DNA from: Microbacterium sp. TNHR37B
GTDB lineage: Bacteria; Actinomycetota; Actinomycetes; Actinomycetales; Microbacteriaceae
Assembly: GCF_001620065.1 (NCBI RefSeq)
Contig: NZ_LQGV01000001.1
Span: 806,001 to 870,000, forward strand
DNA length: 64,000 nucleotides
Reading direction: 5' to 3'
Numbering within the stretch: the first letter of the stretch is position 1; every line of letters begins with the position of its first letter. The position numbers were made by a program, and so were the translations under genes. A model generated the notes under the pieces. It saw only the letters and a program-made list of their open reading frames with translations. It was not told the origin of the DNA and searched no databases. Of this stretch, positions 17,330 through 25,034 are shown one piece after another.

Positions 17330-17335
17330 TACGCT
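17330..17335 (+). promoter_or_regulatory. -10 box TACGCT, leaderless start of dapD
   Basis: TACGCT lies six bases before the ATG. Together with the dapE box it forms a compact divergent promoter pair for lysine genes. Confidence 0.5.
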
Positions 17336-17341
17336 GGAACG

Positions 17342-18286
17342 ATGAGTGACGCGCGTTGGGTGTGGGGTGCCGGTCTTGCCACGAAGAGCGGAGACGGAAC
17401 GGTGCTGGACACCTGGTTCCCGTCGCCCGCGCGCGGTCGGGCGCCGGAGAACCCCGACCTCGACGTGGTGGCCGGTGGCGCCGGAGCAGACGAGCGTCGT
17501 GGAGTGACGATCGAGGTCGTCGTCGTCGAGATCGATCTCGATGCGCCCCCGGCCGGGACCTCCGACGCCTACCTCCGCCTTCACGCTCTGTCGCATCTGC
17601 TCGTGGCCCCCAACGACCTCGACCTCACCGGCATCTTCGGGCATCTCCCGAACGTCGCGTGGACGAACGCCGGACCGGTGCATCCCGACGACGTCACCCG
17701 TCTGCGCCCGGGCTTCGTGCGAGCGGGGATCCAGCTGCAGGGTCTCGACAAGTTCCCGCGCCTGACCGACTACGTGGTGCCGGCCGGCGTCCGCATCGCC
17801 GACGCCTCGCGCGTGCGCCTGGGCGCCCACCTCGCGCCGGGGACCACCGTGATGCACGAGGGCTTCGTCAACTTCAACGCCGGCACCCTCGGCAGCTCGA
17901 TGGTGGAGGGCCGAATCTCACAAGGCGTCATCGTGGGTGACGGCAGCGACATCGGCGGAGGCGCGTCGATCATGGGAACCCTCTCCGGTGGCGGGAGCCA
18001 TCGCGTGTCCATCGGAGCGCGAACCCTGCTCGGCGCCAACGCCGGGATCGGCATCTCGCTGGGAGACGACTGCGTCGTCGAAGCCGGACTCTACGTGACC
18101 GCGGGCTCGAAGATCACCCTCGCCGGTGAGCCGCCGCGTGCCGACGGCAGCAGACCCACCGTCAAGGGGGCCGAGCTCTCGGGACAAAACGGCCTCCTCT
18201 TCCGCCGCAACTCGGTCACCGGAGCCATCGAGGCCGTGCAGCGCGCGGGCGTGGGCGTCACCCTCAACGAGGCGCTCCACGCCTGA
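17342..18286 (+). CDS. dapD: tetrahydrodipicolinate N-succinyltransferase
   Basis: A 314-residue trimeric acyltransferase that transfers succinate from succinyl-CoA to tetrahydrodipicolinate, two steps before DapE. The C-terminal half is a left-handed beta helix of hexapeptide repeats ([17 protein letters not shown], then [17 protein letters not shown]). The segment [14 protein letters not shown] and [14 protein letters not shown] fit the actinobacterial DapD type (Rv1201c-like). The ATG at 17342 is set by the upstream TACGCT box. With dapE and dapC nearby, the window encodes three steps of the succinylase pathway. Confidence 0.93.
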   Translation: MSDARWVWGAGLATKSGDGTVLDTWFPSPARGRAPENPDLDVVAGGAGADERRGVTIEVVVVEIDLDAPPAGTSDAYLRLHALSHLLVAPNDLDLTGIFGHLPNVAWTNAGPVHPDDVTRLRPGFVRAGIQLQGLDKFPRLTDYVVPAGVRIADASRVRLGAHLAPGTTVMHEGFVNFNAGTLGSSMVEGRISQGVIVGDGSDIGGGASIMGTLSGGGSHRVSIGARTLLGANAGIGISLGDDCVVEAGLYVTAGSKITLAGEPPRADGSRPTVKGAELSGQNGLLFRRNSVTGAIEAVQRAGVGVTLNEALHA

Positions 18287-18320
18287 CCGCCCCGAGCTCA
18301 CGCGGTGCGACAGGACAGCC

Positions 18321-18326
18321 TAGGCT
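18321..18326 (+). promoter_or_regulatory. -10 box TAGGCT, leaderless start of ppk2
   Basis: TAGGCT lies six bases before the ATG at 18333. Confidence 0.5.
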
Positions 18327-18332
18327 CGTGCC

Positions 18333-19145
18333 ATGACGACACGGGTGCCGAAGAAGGTCTACGAACGCGAGCTCAAGGCGCTGCAGGCGCAGCTGGTCGA
18401 CATGCAGGCGTGGGTGCAGGCGACGGGCGCCCGCATCGTCGTGATCTTCGAGGGCCGGGACGCGGCAGGCAAGGGCTCGACGATCAGCCGCGTCTCCCAG
18501 TACCTCAACCCCCGGGTCACCCGGGTGGTCGCCCTGCCGACGCCCACCGAGCGGGAGAAGTCGCAGTGGTACTTCCAGCGCTACATCGCTCACCTGCCCG
18601 CCGCGGGTGAGATCGTCTTGATGGATCGGTCCTGGTACAACCGTGCCGGGGTGGAGCACGTCATGGGGTACTGCACCAACGCGGAATATCACCGCTTCCT
18701 CCACCAGACGCCGATCTTCGAGCGCATGCTGGTCGAAGACGGGATCCTGCTCCTGAAGTACTGGTTCAGCGTGTCTGACGTCGAGCAGGAGGCGCGGTTC
18801 CGTTCCCGCAACGACGACCCGATGCGCCGCTGGAAGCTGTCCCCCAACGACGTCCTGTCGATCACCAAGTGGGAGGACTATTCGCGCGCGAAGGACACGA
18901 TGTTCGTGCACACCGACATCCCCGAGTCCCCGTGGCACGAGGTCGACAACGAGGACAAGCGCCGCGGCCGGCTCAACATGATCCACCACCTGCTCTCGCA
19001 GATCCCCTACCAGCAGGTGGAGCGCGACCGGATCGAGATCCCGGAGCGCCCCGCGCCAGGAGGCTACGAGCGTCCGCCGCGCGAGCTCCAGAACTACGTG
19101 CCCGACTATGCGGCCGAGGTCATCGCGCGAGCCTCGTCGAACTGA
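18333..19145 (+). CDS. ppk2: polyphosphate kinase 2 (class I)
   Basis: A 270-residue PPK2 that uses polyphosphate to phosphorylate nucleoside diphosphates. The P-loop EGRDAAGKGS (Walker A about 41-48), the lid and catalytic motif DRSWYNRAGVE (from Asp98), and the region KYWFSVSDVEQEARF are all typical. Class I is inferred from single-domain length and the RAGVEHVMGYC segment. It faces a convergent SHOCT gene two bases beyond its stop. Confidence 0.93.
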   Translation: MTTRVPKKVYERELKALQAQLVDMQAWVQATGARIVVIFEGRDAAGKGSTISRVSQYLNPRVTRVVALPTPTEREKSQWYFQRYIAHLPAAGEIVLMDRSWYNRAGVEHVMGYCTNAEYHRFLHQTPIFERMLVEDGILLLKYWFSVSDVEQEARFRSRNDDPMRRWKLSPNDVLSITKWEDYSRAKDTMFVHTDIPESPWHEVDNEDKRRGRLNMIHHLLSQIPYQQVERDRIEIPERPAPGGYERPPRELQNYVPDYAAEVIARASSN

Positions 19146-19147
19146 GC

Positions 19148-19519
19148 TCAGCCGCGGAGCGCGGCCGCGCGGGCGTCGCGGTGCTCAGCCTCGGTGATGA
19201 CGCCGCGCGCGCGGAGGTCGTCGAGCTCCCGCAATCGCTCCTCCAGGGTCGTGATCGGCGCGGCCGGCGCTGACGGCGCCAACGCACCGCTCTTGATCAC
19301 CTTCGCCGCGATCTCCGCGTCCACGGCGAGCGGGTCGATTCCCGCGTCCGTGAGGATGCGGTACTTCCGCACCGCGACGAAGACGCCGAACACGATGACA
19401 CCGACGGCGATGACGGCGAAGAGGCCCATGAGCCCCGCCATCCCGCCAGCGAGACCGGCCACGGGATCGCCCATACCCGGGTCGATGACGTCGACATCGG
19501 GGAGATCGTCCGGGCCCAT
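19148..19519 (-). CDS. SHOCT-domain membrane protein
   Basis: A 123-residue protein with an acidic N-terminus, one membrane helix (about 30-50, GLFAVIAVGVIVFGVFVAV), a linker and a C-terminal SHOCT motif (LEERLRELDDLRARGVITEAEH). SHOCT motifs are short oligomerisation modules. The ATG at 19519 is set by TATGGT six bases upstream. The function is unknown. Confidence 0.8.
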   Translation of the reverse strand: MGPDDLPDVDVIDPGMGDPVAGLAGGMAGLMGLFAVIAVGVIVFGVFVAVRKYRILTDAGIDPLAVDAEIAAKVIKSGALAPSAPAAPITTLEERLRELDDLRARGVITEAEHRDARAAALRG

Positions 19520-19525
19520 GCGCTC

Positions 19526-19531
19526 ACCATA
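19526..19531 (-). promoter_or_regulatory. -10 box TATGGT, leaderless start of the SHOCT gene
   Basis: TATGGT is followed by six bases and ATG. Confidence 0.45.
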
Positions 19532-19613
19532 CCGCGCTGCCGCGGTCACCGAGACGTGCGTCGTGGAGCTGGGCGTGACCGATCGCGGCCGTTGACACCT
19601 GGCTGCTGGTACG

Positions 19614-20909
19614 TCAGCCGATGCCGGGGTAGTTCCTCGCAGCGGAGCCTGTGTACAGCTGCTGCGGACGGCCGATCTTGGTCTGCGGGTCCAACTGCAT
19701 CTCGCGCCAGTGGGCCAGCCAGCCCGGCAACCGGCCGATCGCGAACAGGACGGTGAACATCCGGGTGGGAAATCCCATCGCCTTGTAGATGACACCCGTG
19801 TAGAAGTCCACGTTCGGGTAGAGGCGACGTTCCTTGAAGTAATCGTCGTTGAGCGCGATCTCCTCGAGCTCCTTCGCCAGATCCAGCAGCGGATCGTGCA
19901 CGCCGAGCTCGGCGAGCACCTCGTCGGCCGACTCCTTGACGAGCTTCGCGCGCGGGTCGTAGTTCTTGTAGACGCGGTGCCCGAAGCCCATGAGCTTCAC
20001 CCCGTCCTCCTTGTTCTTGACCCGTTCGACGAAGCGCTGCACGGTCTCCCCCGAGTCGCGAATGCGCGCCAGCATGTCGAGCACGGCCTCGTTCGCACCG
20101 CCGTGGAGAGGCCCGTACAGCGCATTGATGCCGGCCGACACGGAGGAGAACTGGTTCGCGCCCGTCGACCCCACCAGCCGCACCGTCGAGGTGGAGGCGT
20201 TCTGCTCGTGGTCCTCGTGCAGGATCAGCAGACGCTCCAGCGCGCGAGAGGTGACCGGGTTGACCTCGTAGATCTCGGCGAGGACACCGAAGTTCAGCTT
20301 GAGGAAGTTGTCGACGAAGCTCAACGAGTTGTCCGGGTACAGGAACGCCTGACCGATGCTCTTCTTGTGCGCGTAGGCGGCGATGACCGGGAGCTTCGCG
20401 AGGAGCCGGATGGTGTTGAGCTCGACGTGGTCGGGATCGTTCGGGTCGGACTGGCCCTCATAGTAGGTCGAGAGCGCAGCCGTGGCCGCAGAGAGCATCG
20501 ACATGGGGTGAGCGGTGTGCGGGAGCGCGGAGAAGAACCGCTTGAGGTCCTCGTGAAGCAGCGTGTGCCGACGGATCTTCTCGTCCCACTCGGCGAGCTG
20601 GTCGGCGGTGGGGAGATCGCCGTAGAGGAGGAGCCACGCCACCTCGAGGTACGTGCTGTTCTGCGCGAGCTGCTCGATCGGATAGCCGCGGTAGCGAAGG
20701 ATCCCCTCGTCGCCGTCGATCAAGGTGATCGCCGACTTGGTGGCCGCCGTGTTGACGAACCCATAGTCCAGTGCCGTGTGGCCGGTCTGTCTCGTGAACG
20801 TCGAGAAGTCGACGGCGGGAGTGCCCTCGGTTCCCACCAAGACGGGGAGTTCGGCGGTGCGGTCACCGATGGTGACGGTGGCCTGCTGGGGGGTTCCCGA
20901 CTCGCTCAC
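19614..20909 (-). CDS. gltA: citrate synthase
   Basis: A 431-residue type II citrate synthase, condensing oxaloacetate with acetyl-CoA at entry to the TCA cycle. The catalytic residues sit in recognisable blocks: GPLHGGANEAVL (His), MGFGHRVYKNYDPRA (His and Arg), and a C-terminal FYTGVIYKAMGFPTRMFTVLFAIGR stretch, quoted here only by name of its ends, with the catalytic Asp. The GTG start has AAGGAGG six bases upstream. It is a single-gene unit with its own promoter. Confidence 0.95.
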   Translation of the reverse strand: MSESGTPQQATVTIGDRTAELPVLVGTEGTPAVDFSTFTRQTGHTALDYGFVNTAATKSAITLIDGDEGILRYRGYPIEQLAQNSTYLEVAWLLLYGDLPTADQLAEWDEKIRRHTLLHEDLKRFFSALPHTAHPMSMLSAATAALSTYYEGQSDPNDPDHVELNTIRLLAKLPVIAAYAHKKSIGQAFLYPDNSLSFVDNFLKLNFGVLAEIYEVNPVTSRALERLLILHEDHEQNASTSTVRLVGSTGANQFSSVSAGINALYGPLHGGANEAVLDMLARIRDSGETVQRFVERVKNKEDGVKLMGFGHRVYKNYDPRAKLVKESADEVLAELGVHDPLLDLAKELEEIALNDDYFKERRLYPNVDFYTGVIYKAMGFPTRMFTVLFAIGRLPGWLAHWREMQLDPQTKIGRPQQLYTGSAARNYPGIG

Positions 20910-20943
20910 GAAGCCTCCTTGCGGTCGAACTGGGCGTCCTTAC

Positions 20944-20949
20944 AGCCTA
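20944..20949 (-). promoter_or_regulatory. -10 box TAGGCT for gltA
   Basis: TAGGCT predicts a leader of about 30 bases ending in the AAGGAGG site of gltA. Confidence 0.4.
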
Positions 20950-21011
20950 CTGGGCTCTGCGGCCTACTCAGATCGTCACCAAAGGAACGGCGCGATCGCG
21001 AGAGGATTCCT

Positions 21012-22115
21012 CTAAGCGCGCAGTCGCCGCGCCGCGGTCTCGATCCGCTCGTCGCTCGCGGTGAGGGAGAAGCGCACGTGCTGCGGGAAATGGGTTCCGT
21101 AGAAGTGACCGGGGCCGGCGAGAATGCCCCGATCGGCGAGGGCGCCGAGCGACTCCCAGGCGTCCTCGCCCGCTGTCGCCCAGAGGTAGAGGCCCCCCTC
21201 GCTGTGATCGATCCGGAACCCGGCCGCCTCCAGGGCGGGCTTCAGCGCGTTCCGTCGCGCTCGGTACAACTCCTTCTGCCGAGCGACATGCACGTCGTCG
21301 GTCACGGCGGCCGTCATTGCGGCCTGCACGGGCGCGGGAAGCATGAGGCCGAGGTGCTTGCGCGCGGTGAGCAGGCGCGAGACCAGCGCCTCGTCGCCGG
21401 CGAGGAACGCGGCACGGTATCCGGCGAGATTCGACTGCTTGCTGAGGGAGTAGACCGACAGCAGACCGGCCAGGGCGCCGCCCGTGACCGCCGGATCGAG
21501 CACGCTGGGCACCCGCTGGCTGGCCCACGGGCCCTCCCACCCCAGCTCCGCGTAGCACTCGTCCGAGGCGAGCACGGCTCCGAGCTCGCGCGCACGCGCG
21601 ACCGCGGCGCGGAGCTCCTCGACGCCGAGGACGCGCCCGTCGGGGTTGCCGGGCGAGTTGATCCAGACGAGCCTCGTCCCCTCGGGCCACTCACTCGGGT
21701 CGTCGGAAGCGACCGGACGCGCGCCCACCAGCTTCGCGCCGACGGCGTAGGTCGGGTAGGCGGCACGGGGATGCACGACGGAGTCGCCCGGCCCGAGGCC
21801 GAGCAGGAGCGGCAGCAGCGCCACGAGTTCCTTCGACCCGACGGTGGGGAGCACGTGCGACGGGGGCAGCCCCGTCACGCCCCGGCGCCGGGCGTACCAG
21901 TCGACGATCGCCTCGCGCAGCGCCGGGGTGCCGGTGGTCTGCGGGTAGGCGTGGGCGTCGGTGGCGTCCCGCAGCGCGCGGGCGACCAGTTCCGGCGTGG
22001 GGTCGACAGGCGAGCCGATGGACAGGTCGACGATGCCGTCCGGGTGCGAGCGGGCGCGCGCGGCGAACGGGGCGACCGCATCCCACGGATACTCGTCGAG
22101 GTCGGCGACACCCAT
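21012..22115 (-). CDS. dapC: N-succinyldiaminopimelate aminotransferase
   Basis: A 367-residue fold-type I PLP aminotransferase, the missing step between DapD and DapE. PLP residues: NSPGNPDGRVL (Asn), SDECYAELGW (Asp and Tyr), SVYSLSKQSNLAGYR (Schiff-base Lys) and the terminal Arg in HVRFSLTA. The one-base overlap with fdxA (TGATG) and the order fdxA-dapC match mycobacterial Rv1177-Rv1178, which supports DapC over a generic aminotransferase. It is co-transcribed with and translationally coupled to fdxA. Confidence 0.9.
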   Translation of the reverse strand: MGVADLDEYPWDAVAPFAARARSHPDGIVDLSIGSPVDPTPELVARALRDATDAHAYPQTTGTPALREAIVDWYARRRGVTGLPPSHVLPTVGSKELVALLPLLLGLGPGDSVVHPRAAYPTYAVGAKLVGARPVASDDPSEWPEGTRLVWINSPGNPDGRVLGVEELRAAVARARELGAVLASDECYAELGWEGPWASQRVPSVLDPAVTGGALAGLLSVYSLSKQSNLAGYRAAFLAGDEALVSRLLTARKHLGLMLPAPVQAAMTAAVTDDVHVARQKELYRARRNALKPALEAAGFRIDHSEGGLYLWATAGEDAWESLGALADRGILAGPGHFYGTHFPQHVRFSLTASDERIETAARRLRA

Positions 22116-22435
22116 CAGTGCGACTGGGGCGGAAGTGCGGAGATCACGGGATGATCCTTGGCGATCACGCCCACCTTGGCCGCGCCGCCGGGCGACCCGA
22201 TGTCCTCGAAGAACTCGACGTTGGCGGTGTAGTAGTCCTGCCACTCCTCGGGCAGATCGTCCTCGTAGTAGATCGCCTCGACCGGGCACACCGGCTCGCA
22301 TGCTCCGCAATCCACGCACTCGTCGGGGTGGATGTACAGGGAACGCTCACCCTCGTAGATGCAGTCGACGGGACACTCGTCGATGCACGCACGGTCCTTC
22401 ACATCCACGCAGGGCAGGGCGATCACATACGTCAC
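22115..22435 (-). CDS. fdxA: 7Fe ferredoxin
   Basis: A 106-residue ferredoxin with one 3Fe-4S and one 4Fe-4S cluster. Cysteines are at residues 9, 17, 21, 25, 40, 43, 46 and 50; the spacing C-x7-C-x3-C and C-x2-C-x2-C-x3-C-P is that of FdxA/FdxC. It carries electrons for cytochrome P450s and other oxidoreductases. The start is GTG at 22435, six bases behind TAGACT, so it is leaderless. It is the first gene of the fdxA-dapC transcript. Confidence 0.93.
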   Translation of the reverse strand: MTYVIALPCVDVKDRACIDECPVDCIYEGERSLYIHPDECVDCGACEPVCPVEAIYYEDDLPEEWQDYYTANVEFFEDIGSPGGAAKVGVIAKDHPVISALPPQSH

Positions 22436-22441
22436 GCCTCA

Positions 22442-22447
22442 AGTCTA
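22442..22447 (-). promoter_or_regulatory. -10 box TAGACT, leaderless start of fdxA
   Basis: TAGACT lies six bases before the GTG. Confidence 0.5.
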
Positions 22448-22529
22448 GTTCGTCGGCATCGCGGGTCGGCCCATGCCACGGGTTCGCTTCCACTGTCCGC
22501 TCGCTCTCGATGGGCAGTGCAGAAGGAGG

Positions 22530-22913
22530 TCAGTCGCGCGGGCGCAGGGCGGGGCGCGACGGCCACGCGACGACCAGGGCGACGACGATCGGCACCCCGA
22601 TCGTCCAGATGATCCCGGTGGACACAGCGCCCTCGGCCGGCGCCGGAACCACCACCGATCCCCCCGGGCCCCGGCCCGAGAAGACGAGGGTCGCGATCAT
22701 CGCCCCCAACCCGGTCGCCAGCGCGGCCCACCGGTCGCCGGTGAGCAGGCGCACGCCGAGGAGGATGGCGGTCGTGCCGATGAGGGCGACGACAAGGCCG
22801 ATCGGCACGCCGGCCCATGTCGAGCCCTGCCCGATGGTCCCGGCAACGCCGAAGACGATGCCGACGACGAGGGCGACGATCCAGGACCCCCAGCGGGACA
22901 GACGCGTGCTCAC
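22530..22913 (-). CDS. four-helix membrane protein, DUF6113-like
   Basis: A 127-residue protein with four hydrophobic helices (about 10-28, 35-55, 62-80, 98-117) and almost no loops. It resembles small actinobacterial membrane proteins of unknown function (possibly DUF6113). The GTG at 22913 is set by TAGACT six bases upstream. It lies 94 bases beyond the fdxA start on the same strand. Confidence 0.65.
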   Translation of the reverse strand: MSTRLSRWGSWIVALVVGIVFGVAGTIGQGSTWAGVPIGLVVALIGTTAILLGVRLLTGDRWAALATGLGAMIATLVFSGRGPGGSVVVPAPAEGAVSTGIIWTIGVPIVVALVVAWPSRPALRPRD

Positions 22914-22919
22914 CCGGTC

Positions 22920-22925
22920 AGTCTA
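22920..22925 (-). promoter_or_regulatory. -10 box TAGACT, leaderless start of the four-helix protein
   Basis: TAGACT, six bases, GTG. Confidence 0.5.
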
Positions 22926-22942
22926 GGCGCCGGCGCAGATGA

Positions 22943-23257
22943 TCAGGCCGCCCAGCCCAGGGCACGCAGACCCGCCGCCACAGCGGCGGCCGCCACCACG
23001 ACGACCAGGAAGGGAGCGCGCATCGCGAGCAGCCCTCCAGCCACCAGGAGCGCCGGGACCCGCGCATCGACCACGATGCTCTGTCCGAGGCCGAGGGCCT
23101 GCACGACCACGAGCGCCGACAGCAGCGCGACGGTGAGAAGGTCGGTGATCCGGGAGGGCGCGGGCGCATCGAACCACCGCGGCGGGACGAGGTACCCGAC
23201 GCCCTTCAGCGCCACGCACAGGATCGCCGCCACGAGGACGGCTGTCCACATCGTCAT
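22943..23257 (-). CDS. azlD: branched-chain amino acid exporter subunit AzlD
   Basis: A 104-residue protein with four membrane helices, including the AzlD-type opening LVAAILCVALKGVGYLVP. With AzlC it forms an exporter of branched-chain amino acids or their analogues. The ATG overlaps the azlC stop (ATGA). The size and partner gene fit the family. Confidence 0.85.
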   Translation of the reverse strand: MTMWTAVLVAAILCVALKGVGYLVPPRWFDAPAPSRITDLLTVALLSALVVVQALGLGQSIVVDARVPALLVAGGLLAMRAPFLVVVVAAAAVAAGLRALGWAA

Positions 23258-23994
23258 GAGGCTCTCCCCCGCGCCAGGACCTCGTCGCCGCGGCCGTTGC
23301 CAAACCAGTTGAACCAGCCGACGACGACAGCGACTCCCGCCGCCACGAGCACTGGGAGGCCCGGCATCACGATGGGCGTGAGCGCGGTGGCCACGACCGC
23401 CGCGGCGACGCCCACGGCGACGGCCTGACGTCGCCGCAGCCGGGGCCACAGGAGCGCGAGGAACGCCGCCGCGGCGGCGGCATCCAGTCCATAGGCCCGC
23501 GGGTCTCCGAGGACATCGCCCAGAAGGGCCCCCGCGAGGGTCGACAGATTCCACCCGACCCAGATCCCGAGGCCCGTCACCCAGAATCCGACCAGGCGGG
23601 CGCGCGGCGTCGGCTGTGCCAGGGCGACGGCGGTGGACTCGTCGATCGTCAGGTGCGCGGCGGCGGTGCGCCGCACGGCGCCCGGCCCGATCACCGGCGA
23701 CATCCGCAGTCCGTAGGCGATGTTGCGTGCGCCGAGGAGGCCGGCCGAGGCGATCGCGGCCGGCGCGGCGGCGAGGCCTCCGGCGGAGATGACACCGACG
23801 AAGGCGAACTGCGATCCCCCCGTGAACATCAGAAGACTGAGGACGCAGGTCTGCCAGAGGTCGAGTCCCGACGCGACCGACAGCGCTCCGAACGACACGC
23901 CGTACGCGCTCGTCGCGATCGCGACTCCGGCGGCCTCCCGTCGCGCGCGGCGCACGTCGGAGTCGTCCGGTGGCGAGGTAGGCATGGTCAGCAT
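23254..23994 (-). CDS. azlC: branched-chain amino acid exporter subunit AzlC
   Basis: A 246-residue membrane protein with about seven helices. The AzlC signature region reads FGALSVASGLDLWQT, then LLMFTGGSQFAFVG and RNIAYGL. It exports branched-chain amino acids with AzlD. I take the ATG at 23994; ATG 23985 or TTG 24021 are also possible. Divergent expression next to an XRE-cupin regulator suggests direct control of the pair. Confidence 0.88.
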   Translation of the reverse strand: MLTMPTSPPDDSDVRRARREAAGVAIATSAYGVSFGALSVASGLDLWQTCVLSLLMFTGGSQFAFVGVISAGGLAAAPAAIASAGLLGARNIAYGLRMSPVIGPGAVRRTAAAHLTIDESTAVALAQPTPRARLVGFWVTGLGIWVGWNLSTLAGALLGDVLGDPRAYGLDAAAAAAFLALLWPRLRRRQAVAVGVAAAVVATALTPIVMPGLPVLVAAGVAVVVGWFNWFGNGRGDEVLARGRAS

Positions 23995-24012
23995 GATGCT
24001 CGGTCGGGGATT

Positions 24013-24040
24013 GTTCGTCAAATCAGCCGATCGTTCGTCA
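24013..24040. promoter_or_regulatory. candidate operator: direct repeat GTTCGTCA, two helical turns apart
   Basis: GTTCGTCA occurs at 24013-24020 and 24033-24040, start to start 20 bases, in the azlC/XRE-cupin divergent region. The second copy touches the CATAAT -10 box, so a bound dimer could block both promoters. Confidence 0.45.
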
Positions 24041-24044
24041 TAAT
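24039..24044 (+). promoter_or_regulatory. -10 box CATAAT, leaderless start of the XRE-cupin regulator
   Basis: CATAAT lies six bases before the ATG at 24051. Its reverse complement ATTATG could serve azlC on the other strand. Confidence 0.45.
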
Positions 24045-24050
24045 GAACAG

Positions 24051-24638
24051 ATGAACACGAGTGCAGCGGACGGCGTCCAGCCGGATAAGGCGGACACCCT
24101 CGGCACGCGGATCGCTCGCGCCCTCCGGCGGGAACGGGAGCGCGCGGGGCTCGGTGTGGCGGGGCTCGCGCGTCAGGCGGGTGTGGCCAAGGCCACCGTG
24201 TCCCAGCTGGAATCCGGCGCGGGCAACCCCAGCGTCGAAACCCTCTGGGCGATCGCCACGGCGCTGGATGTGCCGTTCTCCGTCTTCGTGGACGCCCCGG
24301 CGGCGGAGACCCATGTGGTGCGGGCTGCGGACCGGCCGGGTGTCCGCGCGAGCGACGCCCCCTACGAGGCCTTCCTCCTCGCCGCCGGCGCTCCGCATGC
24401 CCGCAGCGACCTCTACATCCTGCGGGCGCAGCCGGGCGAACCCCGCCGCTCGCTCCCCCACCCGTCGGGGACCACGGAGCACGTCGTCCTGATCAGCGGA
24501 CGCGCGTCGGTGGGTCCGGCCGGCGAACCCGTGGTGCTCCATCCGGGGGACTACATGCGGTATCGCGGTGACGCCGCGCACGTCTTCGAGGCGTGGGAGC
24601 CGGACACCACCGCGGTACTGGTGTCCGAAGTGCGCTGA
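24051..24638 (+). CDS. XRE-family regulator with C-terminal cupin
   Basis: A 195-residue regulator. A helix-turn-helix domain (about 17-72) contains VAGLARQAGVAKATVSQLESG and NPSVETLWAIATALDVP, the typical XRE recognition pattern. A cupin domain (about 110-195) holds GTTEHVVLISGRASV and LHPGDYMRYRGDAAHVFEA, which would bind a small effector. Position and direction suggest that it controls azlCD in response to an amino acid or related compound. It has no ribosome-binding site and looks leaderless. Confidence 0.88.
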   Translation: MNTSAADGVQPDKADTLGTRIARALRRERERAGLGVAGLARQAGVAKATVSQLESGAGNPSVETLWAIATALDVPFSVFVDAPAAETHVVRAADRPGVRASDAPYEAFLLAAGAPHARSDLYILRAQPGEPRRSLPHPSGTTEHVVLISGRASVGPAGEPVVLHPGDYMRYRGDAAHVFEAWEPDTTAVLVSEVR

Positions 24639-24653
24639 CGGCAGACTGCCCTC

Positions 24654-24998
24654 ATGAACAGTCGTATCGAACGGCTGACCTTCGCGTCGGTGTATCCGCT
24701 CTACGTCGCCAAGGTCGAGCGGAAGGGACGCACCCGCGCCGAACTGGATGACGTGATCCGCTGGCTCACCGGGTTCGACGATGAGCAACTCCACCGGCAC
24801 ATCGACGAGCAGTCGACGTTTCGCGCCCTCTTCGACGACGCGAACCCGCCGGCAGCGATCGCGTCGATCACCGGCGTCGTGTGCGGGGTCCGCGTCGAGG
24901 AGATCGACGACCCGCTCCTGCGCAACATCCGCCTGATGGACAAGGTCGTCGACGAACTGGCCCGCGGCAAGGCCGTCGACCGGGTCATCCGACGCTGA
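24654..24998 (+). CDS. DUF2200 family protein
   Basis: A 114-residue protein matching DUF2200: it opens with RIERLTFASVYPLYVAKVERKGRT and includes DDVIRWLTGFD and GVVCGVRVEEIDDPLL. The family is widespread and uncharacterised, and no catalytic motif stands out. It starts 15 bases after the XRE-cupin regulator, so both may be on one message. CAGACT six bases before the ATG could also give a weak leaderless start. Confidence 0.85.
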   Translation: MNSRIERLTFASVYPLYVAKVERKGRTRAELDDVIRWLTGFDDEQLHRHIDEQSTFRALFDDANPPAAIASITGVVCGVRVEEIDDPLLRNIRLMDKVVDELARGKAVDRVIRR

Positions 24999-25034
24999 CC
25001 GGCGGCTGCGGCGACACCGGGTGCCGCCGCGGGA

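Noticed and set aside
19710..22154. Very long plus-strand open frames opposite gltA, dapC, typA and the ABC ATPases
   Set aside because: They are antisense shadows of high-G+C coding regions: composition is rich in Arg, Gly and Val, no family is recognisable, and known proteins occupy the other strand.
24051..24998. XRE regulator plus DUF2200 as a toxin-antitoxin pair
   Set aside because: The regulator carries a cupin effector domain and faces azlCD, and DUF2200 has no toxin-like features.
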